A DNA stretch of 15,423 nucleotides. It comes from Bacteroidota bacterium (GTDB lineage: Bacteria; Bacteroidota; Bacteroidia; Chitinophagales; LD1). Shown here in pieces: positions 1 through 6,675 of the stretch; within the stretch, counting starts at the first letter, position 1; each line of letters starts with the position of its first letter. The DNA is taken from assembly GCA_947457525.1 (NCBI GenBank), contig CANGXE010000008.1:1-15423 (forward strand). The letters run 5' to 3'. Below the pieces are notes generated by a model. The model was not told where the DNA came from, made no database searches, and was given only the letters and a program-made list of their open reading frames with translations. Made by a program: the position numbers and the translations under genes.

Positions 1-86
1 TGAAAGCTAGTGGTGTTGGCCGTGAAGGAGGATGGGAAGCCATGCGTTTTTTCACTGAACCGAAAAACGTATTTGTGAAATATTGA
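1..86 (+). CDS. Aldehyde dehydrogenase, C-terminal end (partial); probably 2-aminomuconate 6-semialdehyde dehydrogenase-like
   Basis: Only the last 27 codons are present, read in the frame beginning at base 3 and ending at TGA 84-86. The residues contain SGVGREGG, followed about eight residues later by FFTEPKNVFVKY. This is the typical C-terminus of NAD(P)-dependent aldehyde dehydrogenases, and the REGG...FFTE...VKY form resembles the ALDH8A1 / 2-aminomuconic and 2-hydroxymuconic semialdehyde dehydrogenase group. Those enzymes oxidise the ring-cleavage semialdehyde in tryptophan/kynurenine catabolism. The next gene is a RidA-family protein resembling 2-aminomuconate deaminase, which supports this substrate by context. 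The catalytic Cys and Glu lie outside the window, so substrate specificity is inferred. That it is an aldehyde dehydrogenase is fairly secure. Confidence 0.8.
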   Translation, partial: KASGVGREGGWEAMRFFTEPKNVFVKY

Positions 87-112
87 TTTATTATTGTTCT
101 AATTCTATTGCA

Positions 113-514
113 ATGACAAACGACAAACTTCCAAAACCAATGGGGCTTTACCCCATGACCCGCCAAGTTGGCGATTTAATTTTTGTGAGTGGAATGGGAC
201 CGCGCGAGGCCGGCACCGACAACATTCCTGGATTGGAAATGGATAAATATGGCAACTACAAATCGTTGGATTTTGAAGCGCAAGTACATTCTGTTTTTAA
301 GAATGTAAAAATTGCACTGGAGGAAGCAGGTAGCAACTGGGATAAAATCGTAGATGTGACTGTTTTTCTCGTGAACATGAAGCGCGATTTCACTGCCTTT
401 AATAAACTCTACGCAGAATACTTCAAAGACAATATGCCCTGCCGCACCACAGTTGAAGTAAACGCATTGCCTTCACCCATCGCTGTGGAACTAAAAGTAA
501 TCGCCACTAAATAA
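113..514 (+). CDS. RidA-family protein, 2-aminomuconate deaminase-like
   Basis: A 133-residue protein starting at ATG 113. An in-frame TTG at 83 would overlap the upstream stop and adds a poor N-terminus, so it was not used. The fold signature is clear: VGDLIFVSG near residues 19-27, GPREAG near 29-34, and the C-terminal PCRTTVEVNALP with Arg111, followed by VELKVIA with Glu126. These match the conserved Arg and Glu of the imine-hydrolysing RidA/YjgF site. The YP...VGD-IFVSG-PR pattern resembles the 2-aminomuconate deaminases of the nitrobenzoate and kynurenine pathways more than the general enamine deaminase RidA. It lies 26 bp after the dehydrogenase, which would make its substrate. Its stop overlaps the next start (TAATG). 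Family membership is certain; the specific substrate is inferred from neighbours. Confidence 0.85.
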   Translation: MTNDKLPKPMGLYPMTRQVGDLIFVSGMGPREAGTDNIPGLEMDKYGNYKSLDFEAQVHSVFKNVKIALEEAGSNWDKIVDVTVFLVNMKRDFTAFNKLYAEYFKDNMPCRTTVEVNALPSPIAVELKVIATK

Positions 515-1317
515 TGGCCAAGAAAAAAAGTAAATCAAAACTTCCTCTCTGGACAAAAATCTTGTTGAGTGTAGTGGTGCTATTTGCGCTAGTGATTGCT
601 GTTTATGAAAATCAAAAATATTTTCGCAGAGCTTATCGTTACTTTTCAGCTAAATACATCAAAACGGAATGGAAGAAAACAGACTTCCCGGATAAATACA
701 CTTTGCATGGCATAGATGTGTCGCACTATCAAGATGAAATTAATTGGAAATTGTTGAAAGCCATCAACACTTATGGCGACACCATTGATTTTCGTTTTGT
801 AATTATTAAAGCCACTGAAGGATTATTGATAGAAGACAAACGTTTTGATGAATATTGGGAAGATGTGAAAACCGAAAACATTACTCGTGGTGCTTATCAT
901 TACTTCTTGCCCGACCGCAGTCCAAAAATTCAAGCGTCTAACTACATAAACTCGGTTAAGTTACTTAAAGGCGATTTACCACCCATCATTGACATAGAAG
1001 AAACAAAAGGCAAAAAGAAAAAAGATATTGTCAAAAACCTAAAAGAATTCATCTCTGTTTTAGAAAAAACATATGGCGTCCGTCCTATTATTTATTCTAA
1101 CATAACATTTATTGAAGATTACCTGATGGATGATTTTGCCAACTATCCGTTTTGGATTGCGCACTATTATCAAAAAGAATTGAAAGTTGAAAACGACCTA
1201 ACGTGGGTGATGTGGCAACACTCCGATAAAGCCGATTTATTGGGCGTAAAAGGTCAAGTAGATGCAAATGTTTTTAACGGAAATGAGAAAGAGTTTAAGC
1301 AGCTACTAGTAAAGTAA
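514..1317 (+). CDS. Membrane-anchored glycoside hydrolase family 25 (lysozyme)
   Basis: 267 residues. A basic N-terminus (KKKSKSK) precedes one hydrophobic segment at about residues 13-30, with no obvious cleavage site or lipobox. The protein is therefore probably an inner-membrane-anchored periplasmic enzyme. The rest is a GH25 muramidase domain (about 63-265). It begins with GIDVSHYQ (Asp68), then IKATEG near 98-103, GAYHYF near 126-131, and the catalytic DxE pair in PPIIDIEE (Asp160, Glu162). WIAHY, WQHS and a late GQVDANVF are also present. The family cleaves the beta-1,4 link between N-acetylmuramic acid and N-acetylglucosamine. Its ATG overlaps the stop of the RidA gene by one base, so the two are probably co-transcribed, although no functional link is evident. 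A remodelling role for host peptidoglycan is a guess. Confidence 0.92.
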   Translation: MAKKKSKSKLPLWTKILLSVVVLFALVIAVYENQKYFRRAYRYFSAKYIKTEWKKTDFPDKYTLHGIDVSHYQDEINWKLLKAINTYGDTIDFRFVIIKATEGLLIEDKRFDEYWEDVKTENITRGAYHYFLPDRSPKIQASNYINSVKLLKGDLPPIIDIEETKGKKKKDIVKNLKEFISVLEKTYGVRPIIYSNITFIEDYLMDDFANYPFWIAHYYQKELKVENDLTWVMWQHSDKADLLGVKGQVDANVFNGNEKEFKQLLVK

Positions 1318-1322
1318 AAACT

Positions 1323-2078
1323 ATGCTATCTATACAACGGTTAAATATGGACAATACTTGGTGGCTAAATTGGGGTGAAACCTCGCTACTACTCGACCCT
1401 TGGTTAATCGGCAGCGAAGTAGATGGATTTAGTTGGTTTAATGAACAATGGCACGCCACGCCACCCGTTCCTTTGACGGAGTTACCTTACTATCAATTCA
1501 TTGCTGTTTCTCAACCTTACTCTGACCATTGTCACGCCAAAACAATTGCACTACTTAGCAAGGATGCTAAATTGTTAGCAGTCGCTCCAGCGAAAAAAAG
1601 ACTAATCAAAGAATTAAACAATAATCACATTACCGAAATTCCTGATTTGAAAAATGGGTTTGTTTCAATAGGCAACCTAAAAATAGCTAAGCTTTCTCCC
1701 AACCGTTTAATTGATCCGATTTATCATGCTTTAATCATAGCGCATGGAAACGAGTTAATCATTTATGCGCCACACGGTTTTCATCTGAGCAACGAACAAC
1801 TCAAACTACTGGCCGGCTATTCGATAAAGCTGCTTATCACTAGCATTAGCTATTTTTATTTACCTCCACCTCTCGGTGGAATCATCAACCCCGGATTAGA
1901 AGGTGCCAAACAATTAATGAATCACCTTCAACCACAACATTGGGTAAATACCCACGATGAAATAAAACACGCTAGGGGAATTGTCATAAAACTAGCTAAA
2001 CGATTTTATCCAAAGTTAGACGAAATAAAAGAGCATAACTTTATTGCCCTAGCTGATTACCAACCTATTCAACTATAG
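1323..2078 (+). CDS. MBL-fold (metallo-beta-lactamase-like) protein with an incomplete HxHxDH motif
   Basis: 251 residues, beginning 5 bp after the lysozyme gene. LLLDPWLIG near residues 22-30 and the internal SQPYSDHCH (63-71) are the hallmarks of the UlaG/RomA-type MBL fold, with THDEIKHARGI near the C-terminus (210-220). In the zinc motif the usual first two histidines are Gln64 and Tyr66, while Asp68 and His69 remain and His71 follows. I recall a DHCH-type motif lacking the leading histidines from plant and cyanobacterial MBL proteins of this subgroup, so this is more likely a subfamily trait than damage. The protein may bind a single metal or act as a non-canonical hydrolase. No signal peptide is seen, so it should be cytoplasmic. 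Substrate unknown. Confidence 0.75.
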   Translation: MLSIQRLNMDNTWWLNWGETSLLLDPWLIGSEVDGFSWFNEQWHATPPVPLTELPYYQFIAVSQPYSDHCHAKTIALLSKDAKLLAVAPAKKRLIKELNNNHITEIPDLKNGFVSIGNLKIAKLSPNRLIDPIYHALIIAHGNELIIYAPHGFHLSNEQLKLLAGYSIKLLITSISYFYLPPPLGGIINPGLEGAKQLMNHLQPQHWVNTHDEIKHARGIVIKLAKRFYPKLDEIKEHNFIALADYQPIQL

Positions 2079-2080
2079 CC

Positions 2081-2428
2081 ATGCAAAAAGTAATTCGATA
2101 CCTATTGTCTACATTTTTCTTGATCTGTGCAGCGATACATATCTATGGGTTGTTTGCACACATTACCGATGAGAGCACTTTGTCTCACATCATTCATACG
2201 CTTAGCTATTTACTATGTTTTGTTGCAGTGTTTTCTCCAACCAGAAGAAGCAAAATCGCTTATCTCATTGGCACTATCTACCCATTTGTCTACCATCTTC
2301 ACTGTGCTTTACAGTCAGCAATTAATACTAATCATTTCAATGTTATATGTTGGCTGGTAGTAATGGTTTTGCCTTTAGGTGGCTGGTGGTTAATGAGGTC
2401 TACTTCAGTTTTAGCAAGCGATAAGTAG
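2081..2428 (+). CDS. Small polytopic membrane protein of unknown function
   Basis: 115 residues, ATG 2 bp after the preceding stop, so almost certainly the last gene of the same transcript. Four hydrophobic segments are visible at about residues 5-25, 35-53, 58-75 and 87-105, leaving short loops. Histidines recur within or next to these segments (HIYGLFAH, HIIH, YHLH), which could be haem or metal ligands, but I recognise no family. The final 29 bp overlap the 3' end of the convergent secreted-protein gene. Support for being real comes from tight operon spacing and coherent membrane topology. A shorter overlapping frame inside it has no such features. Confidence 0.65.
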   Translation: MQKVIRYLLSTFFLICAAIHIYGLFAHITDESTLSHIIHTLSYLLCFVAVFSPTRRSKIAYLIGTIYPFVYHLHCALQSAINTNHFNVICWLVVMVLPLGGWWLMRSTSVLASDK

Positions 2429-3453
2429 CACTTTTATTGCCTTCACCTATTTGTACAAAATAGACGCCTGAATTTAAATGAGCAATGCTTATGGTTTCAC
2501 TATTCATAACTTGTTTTTGAACTACTAATTTTCCTTGTAAATAAAAAATGGTCAATAGTTCAGGCTTGCTTATTCCTTCCACAGCAAATGCATCTACAGT
2601 TGGATTAGGAAACAATGTAATGCGACTAAAATCTACTTCTTCAACGGCATTAGGATTTAAGTTACGGTAGGTGTCGCGATAGCGAAGTTGAGTAGCGTTA
2701 TAATTTCCATTAAACGGCAAAACTGTGCCTTGTACTTCTACAATGGGGGCATGTTCTCCCTTTGCTAACCACACGTAGTTGATGGTTGTTTGAGTTACTT
2801 CTAGTGGAAATGGAATATTGTTATTGCCAATAGAATCTGTTTGCCTAACAAGGACTTTTATACGCAAACAATCAAATGTACCATGTGGTGTAATAACCGT
2901 TCCATAGCCGTCCACTTCGTTAACGCGATAACCCTTACGAACAAAATGCGTATTGTTATCAGGCGAAAATGCCAAGCGGTAAGTTGAACTGTCGCGGTCG
3001 TTATATTCTAAAGGGAATTGATACACTTTATCAGGCTCTGTGTAGTCTGCCGGCACAGGCACATTGCTAATTTCTAAGCCAAAACCTTCTGCTCTAAATG
3101 CTGTAGACGTAGTGCGATAAAAATTATAGATGTTGTCGAACTGAATTACTCCCAAATTTATTTGATCTGCTATTTTCAATCCAAAAGAATTGAAGCCAAA
3201 AAAACCTGAATAAACCGGATTAATAAATAAACCAAATTTGTATTCATATAAGCCTTGTGTCTGCGGAGTTAAGTTGGAAAAGTCCCAAGTGATACCTGCT
3301 CCGGTGGTATCATAAGGAAAATTTTCGGGAGAAAAATTGATGCTGTATCTGAGCGTATCGCCCGCTTCAGGCATATCTGAACTTGTAATAGTTATCTGCG
3401 CATTTACTAAAAAAACCAACCATCACCCAACCGCACAACAAGATGTATTTCAT
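2400..3453 (-). pseudogene. T9SS-exported protein with C-terminal sorting domain; signal peptide separated by a frameshift in a T7 tract
   Basis: The mature part reads continuously from about 3418 down to the stop at 2400. It opens with a short hydrophobic stretch ending in VNAQ, continues through about 250 beta-rich residues of no recognised catalytic family, and ends in a type A T9SS sorting domain of about 73 residues (ITLFPNP..., LNSGVYFVQI..., a basic last segment YRLLKLK). Only a TTG would start this frame, and it would give a truncated leader. An ATG at 3453 begins MKYILLCGWVMVGF in the neighbouring frame. Removing one base from the seven-T run (minus strand; 3409-3415) joins the two into a 350-residue protein with a classical 19-residue signal peptide ending NAQ. 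As written, the ATG frame stops after 28 residues. The cause may be a sequencing error, a true mutation or a slippage switch. The product would be exported through Sec, then T9SS. Confidence 0.75.
3409..3415 (-). repeat. A7 (T7 on coding strand) homopolymer at the signal-peptide frameshift
   Basis: Seven A residues on the plus strand, read as T7 in the gene, lie exactly where the signal-peptide frame and the mature-protein frame fail to meet. A six-base tract would restore a continuous signal peptide (GF-LVNAQ). Homopolymers of this length are prone to both polymerase slippage and sequencing miscalls. Confidence 0.8.
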
Positions 3454-3520
3454 AGACTTGAGTATTATACTTTACTCAAAGAAAAAATATATTCTGGTAT
3501 CATTTAAGCAAAACCGCTAT

Positions 3521-3538
3521 AGATGACAAAAATCATCT
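3521..3538 (-). terminator. Possible weak terminator after serC
   Basis: Perfect 6-bp inverted repeat AGATGA / TCATCT around a six-base loop, starting about 5 bases past the serC stop. The tract after it on the minus strand contains only a short TTTT several bases further on. It may be a weak terminator or simply an mRNA 3'-end stabilising hairpin. Confidence 0.35.
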
Positions 3539-3542
3539 TCGC

Positions 3543-4628
3543 CTATAATGTGCGCTCAAATTCTGCCATGGCTTCCACCAAAGCATCCACACCGCTTTCC
3601 GGCATCGCATTATAGATCGATGCCCTAAAGCCTCCAACTGTTCGATATCCTTTGATGCCAACTATATTTTGTGCTGCTACAAATTGCAAAAATTGCTCTT
3701 CAATCATGGTTTTATCTAAAACCGGTTTAACCCCAAAACAAACATTCATTTGCGAGCGATCTCCTTTAGCCACAGTGCCCTCAAAAACTCCTGATTTATC
3801 AATTGCTGCATACAATTTATCGGCTTTCCGTTGATTACTAGCAGCTATATCTTTCAAGCTTTTCCCCTTTATCCATTTCAAAGTTAGCCATGACACATAA
3901 ACAGCAAAAACAGATGGTGTGTTATACATACTGTCTTTTTCGATGTGCACACGATAGTCAATCATTTTTGGCAACGCTCGGTTTACTTTGCCCAAAATAT
4001 TTTTGTTGACAACAACCAATGTTGCTCCTGCCGGCCCCATGTTTTTTTGCGCACCGGCATAGATTAGATCGTACTTATTATAGTCAATATCTCTTGAAAA
4101 AATATCCGAACTCATATCCGCCACCAATGACCACTCTTTTTTAAAATCATTCAATTGCAAATTCGAAAACTGAGTGCCATAAATCGTGTTGTTCGTGGTG
4201 AGATGAACATATTTTGAATCAACAAAGTCGTAGTGCTTTGGAATATGATTATAGCTTTGAGCTTTTGAGGAACAAGCAATATGTACTTGACCAAAATTCT
4301 TCGCTTCCACAATGGCGTTATGGGCCCAGTTACCTGTATCAAAATAAGTTGCCGTTTCATTTTCATTTAGCAAATTCATCGGTATCATGTAGAACTGAGA
4401 AGACGCACCACCCTGCAGAAACAAGACTTCTTTATCTGCATCTAATTGCATTAACTCTTTCACCAATGCGCGCGCTTCTTCCATTACATGTACAAATTCT
4501 TTGCTTCGATGGGAGATTTCTAAAATACTCAGCCCTGTGCCGGCAAAATCTTGAATAGCCGCTTGTGCTTGGAGCAATACTTCTTCCGGCAAAATGGCAG
4601 GACCGCTATAAAAATTTATCTTTTTCAT
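3543..4628 (-). CDS. serC: Phosphoserine aminotransferase
   Basis: 361 residues from ATG 4628. A TTG nine bases upstream is in frame but unnecessary, as family members begin exactly at the hydrophobic FYSGPAILP motif. This PLP enzyme converts 3-phosphohydroxypyruvate and glutamate to phosphoserine and 2-oxoglutarate, the second step of serine synthesis, and can also serve pyridoxine synthesis. Visible landmarks are NFYSGPAILP (5-14), ILEISHRSKEF (35-45), LQGGASSQF (71-79), TGNWAH (98-103), ADMSSD (170-175), and the cofactor-binding lysine in AGAQKNMGPAG (Lys195). The C-terminal GIKGYRTVGGFRASIYNAM is also typical. Length is normal for the family, with no lesions. It is flanked by a hairpin terminator upstream, so it is probably transcribed alone. 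No serA gene is next to it. Confidence 0.97.
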   Translation of the reverse strand: MKKINFYSGPAILPEEVLLQAQAAIQDFAGTGLSILEISHRSKEFVHVMEEARALVKELMQLDADKEVLFLQGGASSQFYMIPMNLLNENETATYFDTGNWAHNAIVEAKNFGQVHIACSSKAQSYNHIPKHYDFVDSKYVHLTTNNTIYGTQFSNLQLNDFKKEWSLVADMSSDIFSRDIDYNKYDLIYAGAQKNMGPAGATLVVVNKNILGKVNRALPKMIDYRVHIEKDSMYNTPSVFAVYVSWLTLKWIKGKSLKDIAASNQRKADKLYAAIDKSGVFEGTVAKGDRSQMNVCFGVKPVLDKTMIEEQFLQFVAAQNIVGIKGYRTVGGFRASIYNAMPESGVDALVEAMAEFERTL

Positions 4629-4634
4629 GTTTGG

Positions 4635-4642
4635 CAAACATA
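4635..4642 (-). promoter_or_regulatory. Candidate Bacteroidota -7 box for serC (TATGTTTG)
   Basis: On the minus strand TATGTTTG matches the Bacteroidota -7 consensus TAnnTTTG exactly. It lies six bases before the serC ATG and begins inside the U-tract of the upstream terminator. A TTG -33 element is not seen at the usual distance. If used, the transcript would be almost leaderless. The match could be coincidental in AT-rich DNA. Confidence 0.3.
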
Positions 4643-4670
4643 AAAAAGGCTGAAGTAAAAACTCCAGCCT
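4642..4670 (-). terminator. Rho-independent terminator of the degraded OmpA gene
   Basis: On the minus strand AGGCTGGAGT pairs with ACTTCAGCCT (ten pairs including one G-U) around a TTTT loop, followed immediately by six T. This is a strong intrinsic terminator pointing towards serC, 23 bases after the stop of the OmpA-domain remnant. It would isolate serC from upstream transcription. In the plus direction the hairpin is followed by CTTT only, so it is probably one-way. Confidence 0.8.
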
Positions 4671-4693
4671 CTTTAAAATAGTTTTAAATCAGT

Positions 4694-5176
4694 TTAGTAT
4701 TTCAATACTTTAACTTCCGTTCTACGGTTAGCTTGGTGCTGAGGATCAGTACAAGGCGACTCGTTAGTCGGCTCACATTCACAACCATTCACTAATTTGG
4801 TTTCACCATAACCGGCTCCAATAATTCGTTTCACTTTCACACCTTTACCTACAATATAGTCAACTGCTGCTCTAGCACGTCTTGCTGAAAGGGACATGTT
4901 ATATTTCTATGTTTGACGGCAATCTGTGTATGAACTCAACTCTACTTCAAGAGTTGGATTTTCTTTCATCACTCGCACTAAGTTATCTAGTTCTTTTGCG
5001 GCATCCGGACGAATAAATGATTTATCTATGTCGTAATATATTGATAATAATCCATGTTTGACCTACGTAAAATTTACATAGTCCATCAATTTCAGAGCCA
5101 GGTTTTAAGCCATAAGTTGAAATGGTGTCATTTACGCCATTTTGAAGAATCACGTATTTATCGTTTGAGCGCAAGT
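4694..5176 (-). pseudogene. OmpA-family C-terminal domain remnant (5'-truncated, frameshift, in-frame stop)
   Basis: Reading the minus strand from about 5176 gives ...DKYVILQNGVNDTIS..., GLKPGSEID, then VGQTWIIINI. The frame then shifts by one near 5036-5040 (ATATATT), where one would expect NIYYD. The second frame continues YDIDKSFIRPDAAKELDNLV, then ENPTLEVELSSYTDCRQT, an amber TAG at 4909-4907, and KYNMSLSARRARAAVDYI through to a normal end with NRRTEVKVLKY. This is a near-complete OmpA-like peptidoglycan-binding domain (NIYYD-D, RPDA-EL, LSSYTD, LS-RRA, GYGE, NRRTE), and the NIYYD-type start is characteristic of Bacteroidota OmpA proteins. The preceding part resembles the end of a regulatory-like beta domain. 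All sequence upstream, including the signal peptide, is missing and replaced by the adjacent AhpD-like gene. With two lesions plus truncation, it cannot encode the full protein. Confidence 0.85.
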
Positions 5177-5524
5177 CTAATCGTGTTTCATCACTTCCTC
5201 CCAAAACTCTGCCGCACGCCTTGTGTGCGGAATAACGATTGAGCCGCCCACTAAATTGGCAATGGCAAAAACCTCATAAATCTGTTCAGTCGAAACGCCA
5301 ACTTCGTGGCATTTCCCCAAGTGATATTTAATACAATCATCGCAGCGCAACACCATGCTCGCCACCAAGCCGAGCATCTCTTTAGTAGGCACCGAGAGCG
5401 CTCCTTCTGCATATGCCTGATTGTCTAAACTCCAAAATCGCTTCAACACCAAGTTGTCTTTTTCGAGGATTACCTCGTTCATGCGGCTGCGATAGTCGTT
5501 AAACTCTTTAATCATTTCGCTCAT
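5177..5524 (-). CDS. Carboxymuconolactone decarboxylase / AhpD-like protein
   Basis: 115 residues from ATG 5524. The open frame extends further upstream to 5596 but adds no recognisable sequence, and family members begin near MIKEFNDYRSRMN. The domain (about 35-112) contains VPTKEMLGLVASMVLRCDDC with Cys61 and Cys64, followed by IKYHLGKC (His68). This is the CxxC-x3-H redox centre of AhpD-like alkylhydroperoxidase proteins. The C-terminal GGSIVIPHTRRAAEFWEEV is also typical. Such proteins act as thiol-dependent peroxidases or reductases in the cytoplasm, but the natural partner is unknown for most. It ends exactly where the OmpA remnant begins. It is divergent from lemA, with about 116 bp between the start codons. 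Confidence 0.88.
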   Translation of the reverse strand: MSEMIKEFNDYRSRMNEVILEKDNLVLKRFWSLDNQAYAEGALSVPTKEMLGLVASMVLRCDDCIKYHLGKCHEVGVSTEQIYEVFAIANLVGGSIVIPHTRRAAEFWEEVMKHD

Positions 5525-5615
5525 ACAATATTTGATTTTTCGTTTCGTCAAAACTAAAAACTTAGTCATACTTTCATCAAAACAAACCATCACCATTCAT
5601 TAACTTCATTTTTCC

Positions 5616-5623
5616 TACATTTA
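5616..5623 (+). promoter_or_regulatory. Candidate -7 box upstream of lemA (TACATTTA)
   Basis: TACATTTA matches seven informative-or-free positions of the Bacteroidota TAnnTTTG element, with A in place of the final G, and lies 17 bases before the lemA ATG. No good TTG -33 element was found. It is the best promoter candidate in the 116-bp divergent gap, which otherwise shows only AT-rich sequence. Confidence 0.35.
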
Positions 5624-5640
5624 CACCAAACTCATAACCA

Positions 5641-6219
5641 ATGAAAAACATTATCCGATTATTTATTATTCTTTTTGCCGCCTCATCGCTCACTAGCTGC
5701 GGCTATAACACCATGGTAGAAAAACGCGAAGCTGTGAATGGCGCGTGGGGAAACGTGGAGAGCGCTTACCAACGCAGAGCCGACCTCATTCCTAATTTGG
5801 TGAACACTGTGAAAGGCGCTGCCAACTTTGAACAATCTACCTTGACAGCCGTGGTAGAAGCCCGCGCAAAAGCGACTTCTATCCAACTCAAAGCCGAAGA
5901 CCTCACCGAAGAAAATTTACAGAAATATCAAGAAGCACAAGACGGCTTAAAGGGCGCATTGAAAAGCTTGTTGATGGTGACCGAAAACTATCCCGAATTG
6001 AAAGCCACAGCAGCCTTTCAAGAACTGCAAGCCCAACTCGAAGGCACCGAAAACCGCATCAATACGGAGCGCAACCGATTTAACGATGCGGTCAAAGACT
6101 ACAATGCGACCATTGCTAGTTTTCCGCAATTGTTGATGGCAAAAATGTTTGGCTTCACACCAAAAGCTTACTTCAAAGCCGCAGCCGGAGCCGATGCCGC
6201 ACCGGAAGTGAAGTTTTAA
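5641..6219 (+). CDS. lemA: LemA-family lipoprotein
   Basis: 192 residues. The N-terminal signal sequence ends in the lipobox LTSC (Cys20), so the protein should be lipidated rather than simply anchored by a TM helix as in many LemA proteins. The body is the alpha-helical LemA domain (about 23-185), with NGAWGNVESAYQRRADLIPNLVNTVKG, VVEARAKA, LMVTENYPELKA, TENRINTERNRFNDAVKDYN and the C-terminal FPQLLMAKMFGF, all family-diagnostic. The biochemical role of LemA is unknown. It regularly occurs with TPM-domain proteins, and two of these follow here at 9-bp spacing and with an overlap, strongly suggesting one operon and possibly one membrane-associated complex. A start at ATG 5641 agrees with the signal peptide. 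Confidence 0.95.
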   Translation: MKNIIRLFIILFAASSLTSCGYNTMVEKREAVNGAWGNVESAYQRRADLIPNLVNTVKGAANFEQSTLTAVVEARAKATSIQLKAEDLTEENLQKYQEAQDGLKGALKSLLMVTENYPELKATAAFQELQAQLEGTENRINTERNRFNDAVKDYNATIASFPQLLMAKMFGFTPKAYFKAAAGADAAPEVKF

Positions 6220-6228
6220 GAAGCCAAT

Positions 6229-6675
6229 ATGATTTTTACAAAATCTTTTTTTAGCGATGAAGAGCGCAAAGCACTCGTGGCAGCCATTGCCGAGGCAGAG
6301 GGTATGACCTCAGGCGAGGTTCGTGTACATATTGAGCCATCTACTAAAGGTAAAGCCGTGTTAGATAGAGCCGTGGAAGTTTTTACTAAACTTGACATGC
6401 AAAAAACTGCCGCTCGAAATGGGGTGCTGATTTATGTGGCTCACGAAGACCATCTGCTGGCCATCATTGGCGATAAAGGCATCAACGAAGTGGTGCCCGA
6501 CAACTTTTGGGAAAGCACCAAAGACACCATGCTCGAACATTTTAAAAAAGGAGAGTTTTTTCAAGGACTACTCTTTGCCATAAAATCTTCGGGCGACCAA
6601 CTGAAACATTATTTTCCGTCAGAAAACAACGATAAAAACGAACTACACAATGACATCAGCGAAGGCCATATTTAA
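6229..6675 (+). CDS. TPM-domain protein without signal peptide (first of two)
   Basis: 148 residues. There is no signal peptide or TM helix, so the domain would be cytoplasmic. It starts FTKSFFSDEERKALVAAIAEAE, then TSGEVRVHIE (about 27-36), ARNGVLIYVAHEDHLLAIIGDKGI (62-85), VVPDNFWES and FKKGEFFQGLLFAI. These are the landmarks of the TPM (YgcG/DUF477) domain. Some TPM proteins, such as plant TLP18.3, have acid phosphatase activity, but most bacterial ones are uncharacterised. It sits 9 bp after lemA and overlaps the second TPM gene by 26 bp. The LemA/TPM/TPM order is a recurrent Bacteroidota arrangement. The C-terminal tail after about residue 130 is charged, low in complexity and not conserved. 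Confidence 0.92.
   Translation: MIFTKSFFSDEERKALVAAIAEAEGMTSGEVRVHIEPSTKGKAVLDRAVEVFTKLDMQKTAARNGVLIYVAHEDHLLAIIGDKGINEVVPDNFWESTKDTMLEHFKKGEFFQGLLFAIKSSGDQLKHYFPSENNDKNELHNDISEGHI

Noticed and set aside
83..112. TTG start for the RidA protein ten codons upstream
   Set aside because: It overlaps the stop of the preceding gene, and the added residues do not match the family. ATG 113 gives the usual N-terminus.
2127..2360. Open frame inside the small membrane protein gene
   Set aside because: It lies in another frame of a better-supported gene with operon spacing, and shows no domain or signal.
3417..3419. TTG start giving a 339-residue version of the T9SS cargo
   Set aside because: It would leave a six-to-eight-residue leader that cannot serve as a signal peptide, although the protein carries a T9SS domain that requires Sec export. 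The frameshift explanation fits better.
4214..4558. 114-residue plus-strand frame antisense to serC
   Set aside because: It is fully inside a strongly conserved enzyme gene on the other strand, with no recognisable motif. It is a codon-bias shadow.
5525..5596. Longer start for the AhpD-like protein
   Set aside because: The extra 24 residues are unlike any family member and would use up most of the divergent promoter region. ATG 5524 fits the usual domain start.
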